This document shows, one piece after another, positions 37,749 to 48,174 of a stretch of 64,000 nt of DNA. The stretch's first letter is position 1; every line of letters starts with the position of its first letter. The notes below the pieces were generated by a model. It worked only from the letters and a program-made list of their open reading frames with translations, was not told the DNA's origin and did not search any database. The stretch spans positions 56,647,326 to 56,711,325 of the forward strand of contig CM070501.1 of the NCBI GenBank assembly GCA_036346375.1. Reading direction: 5' to 3'. Both the position numbers and the translations under genes were made by a program. Origin of the DNA: Guadua angustifolia (lineage: Eukaryota; Streptophyta; Magnoliopsida; Poales; Poaceae).

Positions 37749-37880
37749 TCTCAGGTTCATATTAGGATGTATCCTCCGGAAAGAGGGCACAAATGAATAA
37801 TAAGTCTGAACTTTCCTAGTGAATATGTAGCTAACGGTGTTTTTTGTTTGTTAACCCGTGTCATGCTGATGCCAAATTTA

Positions 37881-38110
37881 GGGCTTGTTTGGTAAAGTTC
37901 TAGATTCCAATTTCACCTAAAATCTGAAACTTGTAGGCTAAAATAAAATAAATTAAGTTTATATTTTTGATCTAAAATGTAAACAAGATGATCTATCTAA
38001 ACACTCTTAATGTACTCACAGTTTCAGCTTCACGAATCTGGTGAAGCTAGAATTTTCAGCTTCACTAGATTCATGAATTTAAAGAAGCTGAATCTCTGTC
38101 AAACACACCC
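37881..38110. mobile_element. Tourist-like MITE (230 bp)
   Basis: It starts GGGCTTGTTTGGTAAAG and ends TGTCAAACACACCC, with TTA on both sides (37878-37880 and 38111-38113), the PIF/Harbinger target size. A relative lies at 39865-40051. Confidence 0.8.
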
Positions 38111-38779
38111 TTAATGGTCATTGAAAAGGAAGCCATTAGCCATGGTTTAATAAACCAGTACAGGGCCCCTGATGACTACGTGACCATGTGGCATTGACAG
38201 TTTGAGATCACTGTTTTCCAAGGTAGCAAAATAATTCTTCTGCTGGAGAATCATGGACTCGGCCATGTTCTTTCAGCCATGCTTTGGACCAAAACAGATA
38301 AGATCAATTGAAAGGTCGCTTTCCTCCTTTTGTTTCCCTTTCAGTGGTCGACGGTGGGATCACTGTCAGGTGTGCCTGTTCTACCTTCAGATTTGAACCT
38401 GATGTGATTTGAACAATCAAAGACGAGCGGTTAGCGCTCCGATTCCTCGATCAATCAGGCACCGGGGTCGTTCCGGTGATGAAGATCATTGCGCGGTGTT
38501 GGCACATTTCGGGTTCTGATGCATGCACCGGCCATGAAACATTGTTGGGGGCGATGAGTGCCGGCGAAGGCATCAGCTTTGGCAAATTTGGTTTTGTGAT
38601 CGAGGTGGCCTGGCCTCGTTGCCACCGGATAAGGGACGTGGTAGCGACGGATCAACCCCGGTGGCTCTCTTTTTCCCTGGGGAAAACGACCTCTCTATCC
38701 ATGTCTGGTTATACTGCGGCTGTCGGTGTCGTTTCTCCCTTTCTTCTTCCTGTTCAGAAAGCGACGTTCTATTTTTCAG
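38111..38779. other. Intergenic, nothing supported
   Basis: A 118-codon frame (38476-38832) runs across the boundary of the next transposon and so is not a gene. No other signal was seen. Confidence 0.45.
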
Positions 38780-39159
38780 GGAAAAATATCCTGTGCAATC
38801 AGACAATTGGTGAAAGCGGTCTGGCCCATTAGAAAAAGTTTCAAAAAATTCTGAAAAAAATTATGGATGTACATCTCAGCTTACCCCATCTACATATAAA
38901 ATTTCATGATCAAATTCGTCCTGTACTAAGAGTAATAAAAAAGACAAACTTGATTATAAACAGTAACAATTACTGTTCAGAATCAACTTTGTCTTTTTTG
39001 TAACTTCTAGCACAGGACGAATTTGATCATGAAATTTTATATGTAGATGGGGTAAGCTGAGATGTACATCCATGATTTTTTTCAAAAATTTTTGAAACTT
39101 TTTCTAGTTGGGTTGCACCGTGGTTTCACCAACTCTCTGATTGCACAGGATATGTTCTC
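38780..39159. mobile_element. Mutator-type foldback MITE (380 bp)
   Basis: Nearly the whole element is an inverted repeat: arms of about 160 bases (38780-38940 and about 39000-39159) enclose a short loop. The ends are GGAAAAATATCCTGTGCAAT and its near-complement. An exact 9-base duplication, ATTTTTCAG, flanks it (38771-38779 and 39160-39168), as expected for Mutator-like transposition. A transcript through it would fold into a long hairpin. Confidence 0.88.
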
Positions 39160-39168
39160 ATTTTTCAG

Positions 39169-39864
39169 TCTGGGTAAGCTGTGATGCTTCAAATCATGGA
39201 TGGAATCGTGAACAGGGCTATCAAATTATTTAGTACTAATGAGGCCCGTTTGAGACGCAGGAATTTCGTATGGCCGAAAATAATGGTATCAGAAAAGGTC
39301 GTATTTTTTATGGTCTCGGGGCAAAGAAAAGTTTGGAGGACTTCATGCCTACTCAAACCACAGTTTAGGGAGCAATGATTAAGAGTTTTGGGATGTCAAA
39401 CACGCCCATCATTTGATGTTAGGAAAACAACGAACTCATCACTAGTGTCTCGACTAAGCAAATTATTAGATGTGAGGTGCCTATTTGTCCGGAGGAAACA
39501 ATCCAATTATGGGACTGTCTATCGCTTCGATTACACTTTTGTATGTGATTCTTAGCATTTAGTCCTGTTTGGAATGTGAGAATGTAACTGCTTCTTATGA
39601 TTTTTTTTGCATTTAAAATAGAGGCTTAGTGTGCACGAGTGGAGTAGCATCATTCAGATTTTTTTCTAGAAATTTTACGTGCATTATTTTGGTAGTATAC
39701 AGTGGCAGTAGAAATCAGATCTAGTTGTTAATTTGTTAAGAGTATTCTTACCATTATACTACCAAATGAATGTAAATAAATATTAACTAATATGATCCAT
39801 TGGATTGAAAAAAGAAATAGTGCATATCAAATTTAGTGTATCGCAAAAAGAGCTTAATAACTTA
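39169..39864. other. Intergenic with a dispersed MITE-like repeat
   Basis: The segment from about 39650 to 39860 is the diverged reverse complement of about 9476-9650, sharing ATACACTAAA, AATCCAAT and GATCTRATTTCTACT-type strings. Its ends were not defined. No gene was seen. Confidence 0.4.
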
Positions 39865-40051
39865 GGGCTTATTTGGTAAAGCTCTAGATTCCAGTTTTAT
39901 CTGAGATTTGAAACTTGTAGGCTAAAATAAAGTGAATTAAATTTATATTTCTGGTCTAAAATGTAAACAAGATGATCCATTTAAACACTTTTAATGTACT
40001 CACAGCTTCAGTTTCATGGATATGATGGAGTTGGAGCCCACCAACATACCC
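39865..40051. mobile_element. Tourist-like MITE (187 bp)
   Basis: It starts GGGCTTATTTGGTAAAG and ends CCAACATACCC, with TTA on both sides (39862-39864 and 40052-40054). It is collinear with 37881-38110 but has lost about 45 bases near the right end. It lies about 840 bases upstream of the PP2A gene start codon. Confidence 0.8.
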
Positions 40052-40459
40052 TTAGCAACGACAGAAGGAAAAAAACTATTTCCACACCATAAGTAAACAA
40101 CAATCCATCACACCAAACTAGACTAATCACAATCTTTTTTATTTTAGAAAGGTAAACAAAACTACCGAATGATATGATATTTCTCGACCGTTACGACTGA
40201 TTTCCCATTATCAAATCAAATCGCCATCATACCCTCCCAAAACAGGAGGAAAAAAAAGGTGAAGGAGAAAACAACCGCTCAACGATCCTACGGTCGGTAC
40301 ATCTCGATCCACTGATCCGACGGTCCAGATGGGCCGCGGATCCATGCAATGCAACACTGCAACTCCTCTCACTCGCACTGTCGTCCAGTGACCACCACCC
40401 CCTCAAAACGCCAAATTTTCCCCACCCCTTTCCTCTCCCCTCCTCCCGAGATCCCATCC

Positions 40460-40486
40460 ATGGCCGCCTCCCACCCCCGGATCTGA
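40460..40486 (+). other. Upstream ORF candidate in the PP2A B' leader
   Basis: An ATG in good context (CATCCATGGCC) opens eight codons (MAASHPRI) and a stop, about 400 bases before the main start. Confidence 0.4.
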
Positions 40487-40835
40487 CCCTGGGGCAGCCA
40501 TTGCTGGATCCGTTCCGGCAATTGCATCCTTCCTCCGCTGGGTTGCGCTCCTGGCTCTTGCGCGGCCCGATACCTGCCCCCGTTTATTGAGGTGGCCTGT
40601 CCTTTCCCTTTTTTTTGGGTGTGTTCTTTGGTTCTTGATCCGTCGCATTCGCGCTGTGGAGTGGTTCGGGACAAGGGATTGATCCGTGCCTGCGGTTGTT
40701 GACTACCTTGCAGTCTCCCGTTGCCGTTGCTGTCGAATCCCCTGCTTGTTGCAATCTCCTGTTGCCGTTGCAAGTGTGGTTTTTTACGGCCCGGGATTTC
40801 TGCAGTCGTGTTCTTGGGAGGGCCCGATTGTCTCA

Positions 40836-40847
40836 ATGGTTGTTTAA
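40836..40847 (+). other. Minimal upstream ORF candidate (three codons)
   Basis: ATG GTT GTT TAA lies 45 bases before the main PP2A B' start. Confidence 0.35.
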
Positions 40848-40860
40848 TTGGGTGAATTTG

Positions 40861-40935
40861 ATGTGGTGTTGGTGCCGCCGAATCTTGCCGCCATGTGGAA
40901 GCAATTTATTGGCAAGCTGTCGTGGAAGTCGCTGA
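40861..40935 (+). other. Upstream ORF overlapping the PP2A B' start
   Basis: An out-of-frame ATG at 40861 opens 24 codons ending at 40935, past the main ATG at 40893. If it is translated, ribosomes would bypass the main start. Its context (TTTGATGTGG) is weaker than that of the main start (GCCGCCATGTGG). Confidence 0.4.
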
Positions 40936-43687
40936 AATCCAGTTCTGTAAGCGGTGGCGGAGGGGGCTCGCCGCTGGCGAAGCCTCCGCCTCTGTCTCCC
41001 GGGGCAAATGGGGCAGCGGGGAAGCCGAACGTCTCGCCTCCGTCGCCTATAGGGGTCACCGGAGCCGATGGGAGGTCCAGGGAGGAGGCATTCGTCGAGA
41101 AGGTGAACATTTGCTGCGTGGTGTTCGACTTCTCCGACCGGGGCAAGGACTCGCCGGGGAAGGAGAGGAAGCGGCAGGTCCTGATGTCCCTCGTCGACTG
41201 CATTGGTGCTGCCGAGGAGCCCCTCACGGAGGCGATGATGTCGGCGTGCGTGCGCATGTTCGCTGTTAACCTCTTCAGGGTCTTCCCGCCCAAGGTCCGG
41301 TCAGGCACCGCGGCGTCGGAGACAGAGGAGGACGAGCCGTTCTTTGACCCCTCCTGGTACCACCTGCAAATCGTGTATGAATTGTTTCTTCGGTTCGTGA
41401 CCTCACCGTTCGTTGTTCCCAAGGTAGCTAGGAAGTATGTGGACAGTCCATTCATCTCGAGGCTGCTCGACCTGTTTGATTCTGATGACCCGAGAGAGAG
41501 GGACTGCTTGAAAACAATATTGCATAGGATATATGGGAAGTTCATGGGAAATCGACCCTTCATCCGTAAGGCTGTGAGTAATATCTTCTACAGGTTCGTC
41601 TTCGAGACTGATCATCACAATGGGATAGCCGAGCTGTTGGAGGTGTTTGGCAGCGTAATAAGTGGGTTTGCGAAGCCATTGAAGGAGGAACATAAGTTGT
41701 TCCTGTGGAAAGCGTTGATTCCGCTTCACAAGCCTAAGACGGTGGGTGTATATCTGCCACAGCTGACGTACTGCATAACACAGTTTATTGAGAAGGAACC
41801 AAAGCTTGCAGGAACTGTAATCAGAGGCCTGTTGAAGTACTGGCCAGTTACAAATAGTCAGAAGGAGATGATGTTCTTGGGGGAGTTGGAGGAGGTACTG
41901 GAGTTGACTGACATGGCAGAGTTCCAGAAGTGCATGGTTCCATTATTCCGGAGGATTGCAAATTGTCTGAATAGCTCCCATTTTCAGGCAGGTTTCTTTC
42001 CAAAACTAGAACTTTTATTTGAAGTAGCCACAGATTAATATTTATCTTTGAATTGTGTTTCCCCTGTATTATCTTGTTCTGCTTTTGTCTTTGCAACAAA
42101 CAATTGCTAGGCTGAGAAATACCAGCAAGAAATGCTTGTGGAGCATGACTTTAAGACTTTAATATGGGTTTCTACGATAAGAAGTTATCATCACAAATGT
42201 TTTATCTTATAGTTGCAAAGCTGTGTACTGGTTGAATCTTTTGCTTTTTTTAGTCGAAGAATATGTTTGATCTCTTTCCTTTTCCATGTGCTTTTCTAAT
42301 TTATTATTGTCACTTACATGGTCCCCTGCACCTTTTATGACATAGTGATTACTGATAAGATATTTCATCAGTGGTTAGACTCTTTTCTTGTTGGCTAAAG
42401 TGAGACCATGCTCTTCCATTGTTGGTTCAAGTGCAATTGGTGGTCTACACTTTCCTTTGGAAGGCTTTAGACCATTTTGAATATAGGACTGGAAATACCC
42501 TAGAATTGTTTATTTCGGTCTTACATCTTGGTCTCAGTGTATGCTAGGTTTCAAAAGTCTAATCATCAATCCAAAGGCAGGTAATAGGAAACTGGGGGAG
42601 TTAATGTGGTGGAATCATCTTTGTTGGGGTATAAGGTTTGGATGATCAAAGTTGTTTTGATCCTCTCATGTTACAAATTATGGCAATGCATCCTCCCCAC
42701 CCAAAATAAATAAATAAATGCATGTGCAGTTTGTGGACCTTGACAATCACTTAGGTAGAACCCTAGAAATGTGGTTTTCCATTTGAGATATATCAATTTT
42801 TGCAGAATATGATAACTACAGCCATGCATCCCCACTATGGATCCTGTTTTCTCATATCCACAGATATACTTTTGTGACATTATTTTCAAGCTGATAGATC
42901 CATCCATTGATTAAGTCATTTAAGTCCAATATTGGTGCTGCTTGAACATGAGAGGATCCTTGGGACTGAAACATCACAAGTGCTGTGATATATCAATACG
43001 TAAAAGGAAATTATTGATACTTAATGATCAATAGCAGTTGCTCTGGAGAAAATGGAGAAAACATCGGAAGATTTTTATGTATAATATGCCTTGTTCCTCT
43101 TTCTGTTTGTTAGAGAACTACATAAATGTAAGATTATGAATGGCCTAGCACTACTGTCTTCTTTGTTCCTGTCGCTTCCATGTTCTGGACTAGTTATTGT
43201 AGGTCTTACTCTTGCAGCAGTTGGCCAAATAATTATCTTTTAAATTTCTCTTCCCTCGGAAAAAATTTACCTTTGAAACTCAAGTACTGAGTTCTTTGAT
43301 TGCTTTCCGCAGGTTGCTGAGAGAGCCTTATTCTTGTGGAATAATGAGCATTTGTTTGATATGATCTCCCAAAATCGTCAAGTGATACTGCCACTCGTAT
43401 ATCCAGCTCTGGAGAGGAATACTCGTTGGCACTGGAACCAATCGGTTCTCAATGTTACGATGAATGTGAGGAAAATGTTCTTTGACATGGATGAGAGATT
43501 GCTCCTGGCTTGTCAGAGCAATTTCCAAGTGGAAGAAGAGAAGCGTGCTGCAACCGAGGAGCGGCGAAGGCTTATGTGGGAGCAACTGGAGCGGAATGCT
43601 GCTGCTGCGTTCCAACCAGTGATCACAGACACAAGCTTTCCAGCGCCCCTTTCATCAGCTTCTTTGTTAGCTCCCACTGTGACATGA
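40893..43687 (+). CDS. Protein phosphatase 2A regulatory subunit B' (B56 family), 2 exons
   Basis: Exons 40893-41987 and 43313-43687 join in frame to 489 residues, a normal length for plant B' subunits. The protein opens with MWKQFIGKLSWKSLKS, followed by a Gly/Ser/Pro-rich variable region (to about 65). The HEAT-like B56 core follows, with FFDPSWYHLQIVYEL, NRPFIRKAVSNIFYRF, LLEVFGSVI, KPKTVGVYLPQL, HFQVAERALFLWNNEH and NTRWHWNQSVLNVTMNVRK. The charged C-terminus (EEEKRAATEERRR) is typical. The subunit brings substrates to the PP2A core enzyme. The ATG at 40893 has a strong context and matches the family start; an in-frame TTG further upstream is not a start. The intron begins GC (CAG|GCAGGT) and ends AG: only this GC donor preserves the conserved HFQ-VAER junction. 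No disabling change is present. Confidence 0.94.
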
Positions 43688-44634
43688 CATGTGGTCCAAA
43701 TACACTCCATTCTACTTCCTTGCTAGCTAGCTAGATGAAGTTGCTTGCTTCTCTGGGGATACACAAGTCATTTTGTTAATGTAAGCCCCCTGTCAAAGTC
43801 TGTAATTAATAGTTGATGGTTTGAAGACAAAGGACACTTGATTTTGGGCAAAATCTTGATTGGTTCTACCCGAGTGCTCTAGTGTGGACAGTATTGATTG
43901 TATGAGAATTGGCAAGTTGGCAACCGTTTTTTTGTGTGGGCAAGAACTTGTCTGTTTTTATTGATGCATTTTTACAGTGTAATATCAGATTCATTTCTCT
44001 AACGATCAAAGCTTATTGAATAGAAGTAATAAGGCCTGTTTGGACGTGGCAATTTTTTAAGATTTCTAGAAATCCTTGTTTCGTAGTACTGAGATCTCAT
44101 AAAATGGAAGGACGAAGAAAACAAGAGAGCAGTTGAGATCTCATAGTAATCTCACATGATGTTTGGCTTAGGTTATCTACTTGCTCTTCACATAATGTTT
44201 GGCTTAGGTTATCTACTTGCTCTTTCTAGTTCTTTTCTATGCTCAAATCCCCTCATGATACGACATTACAAGCACTTCCTCAGAAAATGAAAACATCGGT
44301 AGAAAAAGGTTCATTATTTCACACCTATTCGATGGATGGACCAAAATGATGGAAGTAGCACCCTGATGTCACCATGCCATACCCTCTCTAAACGAAAGAA
44401 CCTAATTTTTACCTAATACTATTCTAAGGTACTATCTGGATCCAGTTATGATGAGCCTAGAACATTGTACATTGATTGTTAGTGTTACGCATTCAAGCTC
44501 TAAATTTAGTTTTCAAAAGAAGAGAAAATTGATTACAAGCGGGCAGTATCTTTTCTGTCATAGTACAAATTAGGTAAATTAATCTCTCTCTCAGCATGGA
44601 TAATTGGATATGGTCCGAACCAATTCTCCCCTGG
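43688..44634. other. 3' region of the PP2A B' gene and intergenic sequence
   Basis: The first part should be 3' untranslated. At 44159-44227 a 36-base unit (GTTTGGCTTAGGTTATCTAC and surroundings) is tandemly duplicated. AAGGCCTGTTTGGACG near 44031 looks like one end of a decayed Tourist-like MITE. No gene was seen. Confidence 0.45.
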
Positions 44635-45335
44635 TAGGGGTGAAAACAGGACAGGAAATATCCGCCCGATCCGATCTCGAATCCGTTTAAAATCCGTACC
44701 GATGTTATCCGTATCCGTATCCGGAAAATCCGATGTAATATGGATTAGGATATGGGAAGAGCAATATCCGACCCGATATCCGGTAAATATCCGACCCGAT
44801 ATCCGGATAAAATTAGTTATTCTTCCATTAATTTGGTTCATTATTGGATAAATAAAATAGTTGTTTGATACTGGCACTAAAAAACACTACTTTGTTATTA
44901 AGCGTGAACTTCAACAAATCTATCAACAAACAAATAGAGTGATGACATAATGCTTTTACCTAAATTGATTTGTTCAACTTATTTGATAAACTTCTTTTCT
45001 ATTCAAATTACTGGAATTAGTTGAGTCACTAAATTACACCTCTAACTATACTACTATCCTACGTTAAAATAATTATGACTTGAAGCTAATGTTGTAAGGT
45101 TAATACTTCATTCGTTCTTTTACGTACACAATTATGTACTATACTACTATCCGATTATGATATCCGATCCCGACCCGAATCCATCAAGTATCCGCTCCGT
45201 ATCCGAATCCCGAATAATCCGAATTCGTATCCGTATCCGGGACATCCGTATCCGACTTCGAATCCCGAAAAAAAAATATGGGTTAGAATATGGGACGAGC
45301 AATATCCGCTTGTATCCGACCCGGTTTCACCCCTA
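44635..45335. mobile_element. hAT-type MITE (701 bp)
   Basis: The ends are TAGGGGTGAAAACAGG and CCGGTTTCACCCCTA. An exact 8-base duplication, TCCCCTGG, flanks it (44627-44634 and 45336-45343). The subterminal parts are rich in TATCCG/ATCCGA, like the MITEs at 19686 and 24041, so it belongs to the same superfamily group. It is non-coding. Confidence 0.88.
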
Positions 45336-45369
45336 TCCCCTGGTGGATGCGAGTTCGGCTCAGGTGCAG

Positions 45370-47184
45370 CGGTGCGGGGGCGGTCCAACGCGCGTTGGAC
45401 GCGAGGCTCATCCAACGCACGCGGTTCCGTCCGATCAACCGATGCCTAGCGCAAATCTCCAACGCTCGCTCCTACTGCGCATCGCGCCGCTTTGCACTGG
45501 CCTCAGCGGGCGCCTTCGGGCTTAACGCGCGCCACCGCTTCGCCGAAGCGGCGTACAGAATCGCACGACGCTGAAGCGCCGGGCCGGCGGCGACCATGCG
45601 CCGACGTCGGCGTGAAAAACCCTCGTTCGGCCGCCGTCGCATGCACGCTTGTTTAGCCGTTGTCGCCGCGCATGCACGGCGATCGCAAAGGGCTACTGGC
45701 GAATCTGCGTGCTCAAGAGTCTCGAGGCACACCTCGCCGGCGGGACTGCACCTCTGGTGAGCCCAATTGAACTGTTGATTCATAGTGATTTGCAGTGGAT
45801 TATCTAGATTTGTACTGTTGCACTGTGATGATTGTGGCCGTGATATGAGATCTCGTCTCGTTTCACTTTAGTTTAATCAAGTCATATCATCAAGGCTCTG
45901 GATTTCAATGATATAAAAGTACTTCCTGAAAAGTATCTTCTAAAAAGATGGCAGAAAAATGCGAAGTGTGGGAAAAAGATTGTCACTTCGAATAATGAGT
46001 CTAGATCTGAAGCTTATATGGCAAATCGCTATAGTTCATTAATGAGAGCATTCACTGGTATAATTTCTGTTGCATCACAGAGTGAACTAGCATATAATCA
46101 TTTGCTAAATCAATCATCTGAAATTATGTCCAAAATGGAAGAACTAGTTTTGGAAGACAACGGTTGGCAGGCATCAACTGTTTCAGCATCCAAGGTAGAC
46201 GTCGAGATACCACGTGTAAATCCAACCGGTGTAAGAAAGAGAGATGGAGGGAGAGGATCACGTCGTTATCCAAGTTGTCTCGAGAAGAAGAGGAAAGGAA
46301 AAAGATAGAGACGCAATCTCGGGCGTGTCTCTGGCGTACATGTCATATTGGCGAAGAAAACAATGTAAGTTTGTTACAACATTTTACTTTTTTTAATATT
46401 GGATCCACTCATATGACCATTTTCAATTATGCTATGCAGTTGTACAAATTCAATGCATGGATCGCCATGGATCTTTTGAATTCAATGACTTATTGAATAA
46501 AGGGGTTCAAGTAGTGGACAATTTGGTCATATGCGTTCCTACTATAAAGACAACGATGATTTAGGTAGGATGCAGGAATAAAGTATGGGAATTAATTTTT
46601 ATATGTCCTGATATGTGTGTTGCCCAGATGCAATGACTGGATATGTTTTTTTTCAGTTTATCTATAAATATTGTGTGATGGTTTGATTCAGACGTTGGAA
46701 GAATGATCCTGACGTAGTGCCAGACTCTCCATTTTATGCACAGACAGCAACAGATTTCATATGTAAATTGAAATCTGATCAATCTAATCATCAAAACATC
46801 TAAAATCTGACTAATCCATCGTGCGATTGTTAGAAGATACTAAAATCCAATAACCAAAACATGTAAAATCTGACTAATCTGACTAATGTAATTTCACGTC
46901 GTGCGATTGCTGCTGCCGCTCGGCTCCGCGTGTAGCGTGCTTCACGTCGACGTCGTGCGCATGGCTGCTGCCGGCCCCGAAGCGCTTCGCGTCGTGCGAT
47001 TCGCTCGGCCGAAGCGGTGGCGTGCGTTAAGCCCAGTAGCGGCCCGCTTGGAGGCCAGGTGCAGGCGGCGCGATGCGAGTAGGAGCGAGCGTTGGAGATT
47101 TGCGCTAGGCATCGGTTGATCGGACGGAACCGCGTGCGTTGGACGAGCCTCGCGTCCAACGCGCGTTGGACCGCCCCCGCGCCG
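45370..47184 (+). mobile_element. Mutator-like element with long inverted ends
   Basis: The left end CGGTGCGGGGGCGGTCC and the right end (reverse complement CGGCGCGGGGGCGGTCC) start inverted repeats of about 240 bases (45370-45610 and about 46940-47184) that share GGTTCCGTCCGATCAACCGA and CTAGCGCAAATCTCCAACG. The exact 9-base duplication CAGGTGCAG (45361-45369 and 47185-47193) proves a Mutator-type insertion. The interior carries the C-terminal part of a FAR1-like protein. Nothing encodes a complete transposase, so it is non-autonomous: either a deletion derivative of a Jittery/MuDR-like element or a gene-capturing Pack-MULE. Confidence 0.9.
45890..46306 (+). pseudogene. FAR1/MULE-transposase-like C-terminal fragment
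   Basis: The frame starting upstream of 46018 reads LDFNDIKVLPEKYLLKRW, then QKNAKCGKKIV, then MANRYSSLMRAF and AYNHLLNQSSEIMSKMEE, ending KKRKGKR and a stop at 46306. The order 'LP-x-KY-x-LKRW-x-K-AK' followed by 'R-x-LM' and a coiled region is that of the C-terminus of FAR1-related proteins, which derive from MULE transposases. The FAR1 zinc domain, the MULE catalytic domain and most of SWIM are absent. It lies wholly inside the Mutator-like element. Confidence 0.75.
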
Positions 47185-47407
47185 CAGGTGCAGGGGGTCC
47201 CTTCACATAGTTATGTGCAGGCCCAATCACGCGTAGCCACGTATCCTATTAACCCAAGCAAATTAACTCATGGTTAATTACCAAATATTGTTGTGATTCG
47301 TTAATTAAATATGGAAGGACAACCGCCATTCTTCCTCTTTCCAAGTTCTTCTCCTTTCCCTCCCAGGTCTCAGCTCTCCATTCTGTCTTGAGCTGAGCTC
47401 AGCTCCC

Positions 47408-47415
47408 TATAAAAG
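47408..47415 (+). promoter_or_regulatory. TATA box of the CYSTM gene
   Basis: TATAAAAG lies 144 bases before the start codon, after C/T-rich promoter sequence. It predicts transcription starting near 47440. Only about 220 bases separate it from the end of the Mutator-like element. Confidence 0.7.
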
Positions 47416-47541
47416 AAGCCTCAAACTGGGCATCATGTGATCAATGCTTGAGAGCCATTAATACCCTTCTATTCTATCTCCCTTACTGGTTTGGTCTTCG
47501 TCTTCCTCTCCGGCTAGCTACCCAGCATCGAAGCCAGGGAG

Positions 47542-47559
47542 ATGCAGAGAGATGTATAA
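47542..47559 (+). other. Five-codon upstream ORF overlapping the CYSTM start
   Basis: ATG CAG AGA GAT GTA TAA begins 10 bases before the main ATG (47552) and ends inside the coding region in another frame. A further upstream ORF (MLESH, 47444-47461) may be in the leader if transcription starts before it. Confidence 0.5.
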
Positions 47560-48174
47560 CCCTCCGGCGGCGCAGGACATGTCCTACTACGGCCATGTCC
47601 AGAAGCGCCATGAAGACAAAGGCTGCCTCTACGCATGGTGATCCTTCTTCTATCACACGCTCTGCTCAGTTTATACTTCTTCTTGATGCTTTTACAGGGA
47701 AAAACATGATTCTTTTCTTCTTCTTCTTTCTTTTTGTTTACCTGAGAAGCATGATACATCGAATAGAAAGATCTAAGTTGCTAGTACCTTAAAACTTGAT
47801 CTCTTCGGTGGATTAGGCAAGATTACTGCATATTCTGCCCTTCTGTATACATAAACAAGTCTTCTTCTGGCAAGCTGATTTCGGCTTTATGTGAGCATCT
47901 GGCTAGCAGCATCAAGAGTTGAGAACAACAAAAGTTTGAGCAAAATCTAACCTATCACGTGAATTCACTCCTGCACTCAGAAGTGTATTAATTAGAGTTG
48001 TTAGTGGTCATTTTCATGTGCGATTGCATGCCCTAGGGGAGAGGGATTTACTTTTACATTCCTTGACTTCCTTCGCATGTGATTTCCTTCTGCAGTTTGT
48101 TCACCCTGTGCTGCTGTTTCTGCTGCTACGAGACCTGCGAGTGCTGTCTCGAGTGCCTCTGCTGCTGCGGCTAA
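47552..48174 (+). CDS. CYSTM-family cysteine-rich transmembrane module protein (2 exons)
   Basis: Exons 47552-47637 and 48096-48174, joined across a 458-base GT-AG intron, encode 54 residues. The N-terminus [20 protein letters not shown] is polar and Pro/Tyr-containing. The C-terminal half, beginning [15 protein letters not shown] and ending in CCCG, is the cysteine-rich membrane module that defines the CYSTM family. The splice falls within the Cys codon that follows GCLYA. Family members are tail-anchored membrane proteins linked to stress responses; the module is thought to sit in the plasma membrane. The gene is intact with a good TATA box. No single open frame reveals it, since each exon is under 90 bases. 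I do not know a specific symbol. Confidence 0.9.

Larger units (their letters stand above)
40055..40892 (+). promoter_or_regulatory. Promoter and 5' leader of the PP2A B' gene
   Basis: No canonical TATA box was identified. A C-rich stretch at 40370-40470 is followed by a T/G-rich leader that may include an untranslated intron. Upstream ATGs are present at 40460, 40836 and 40861 (annotated separately). Whether they lie in the mature mRNA depends on the start site and leader splicing, which cannot be seen here. Confidence 0.45.

Noticed and set aside
40848..40892. N-terminal extension of the PP2A B' protein beginning at 40848
   Set aside because: The codon there is TTG; the ATG at 40893 has a strong context and matches the family's usual MWKQ start.
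47448..47792. 114-codon frame overlapping the CYSTM gene
   Set aside because: It reads a different frame through exon 1 and into the intron; the spliced CYSTM frame has clear family features.
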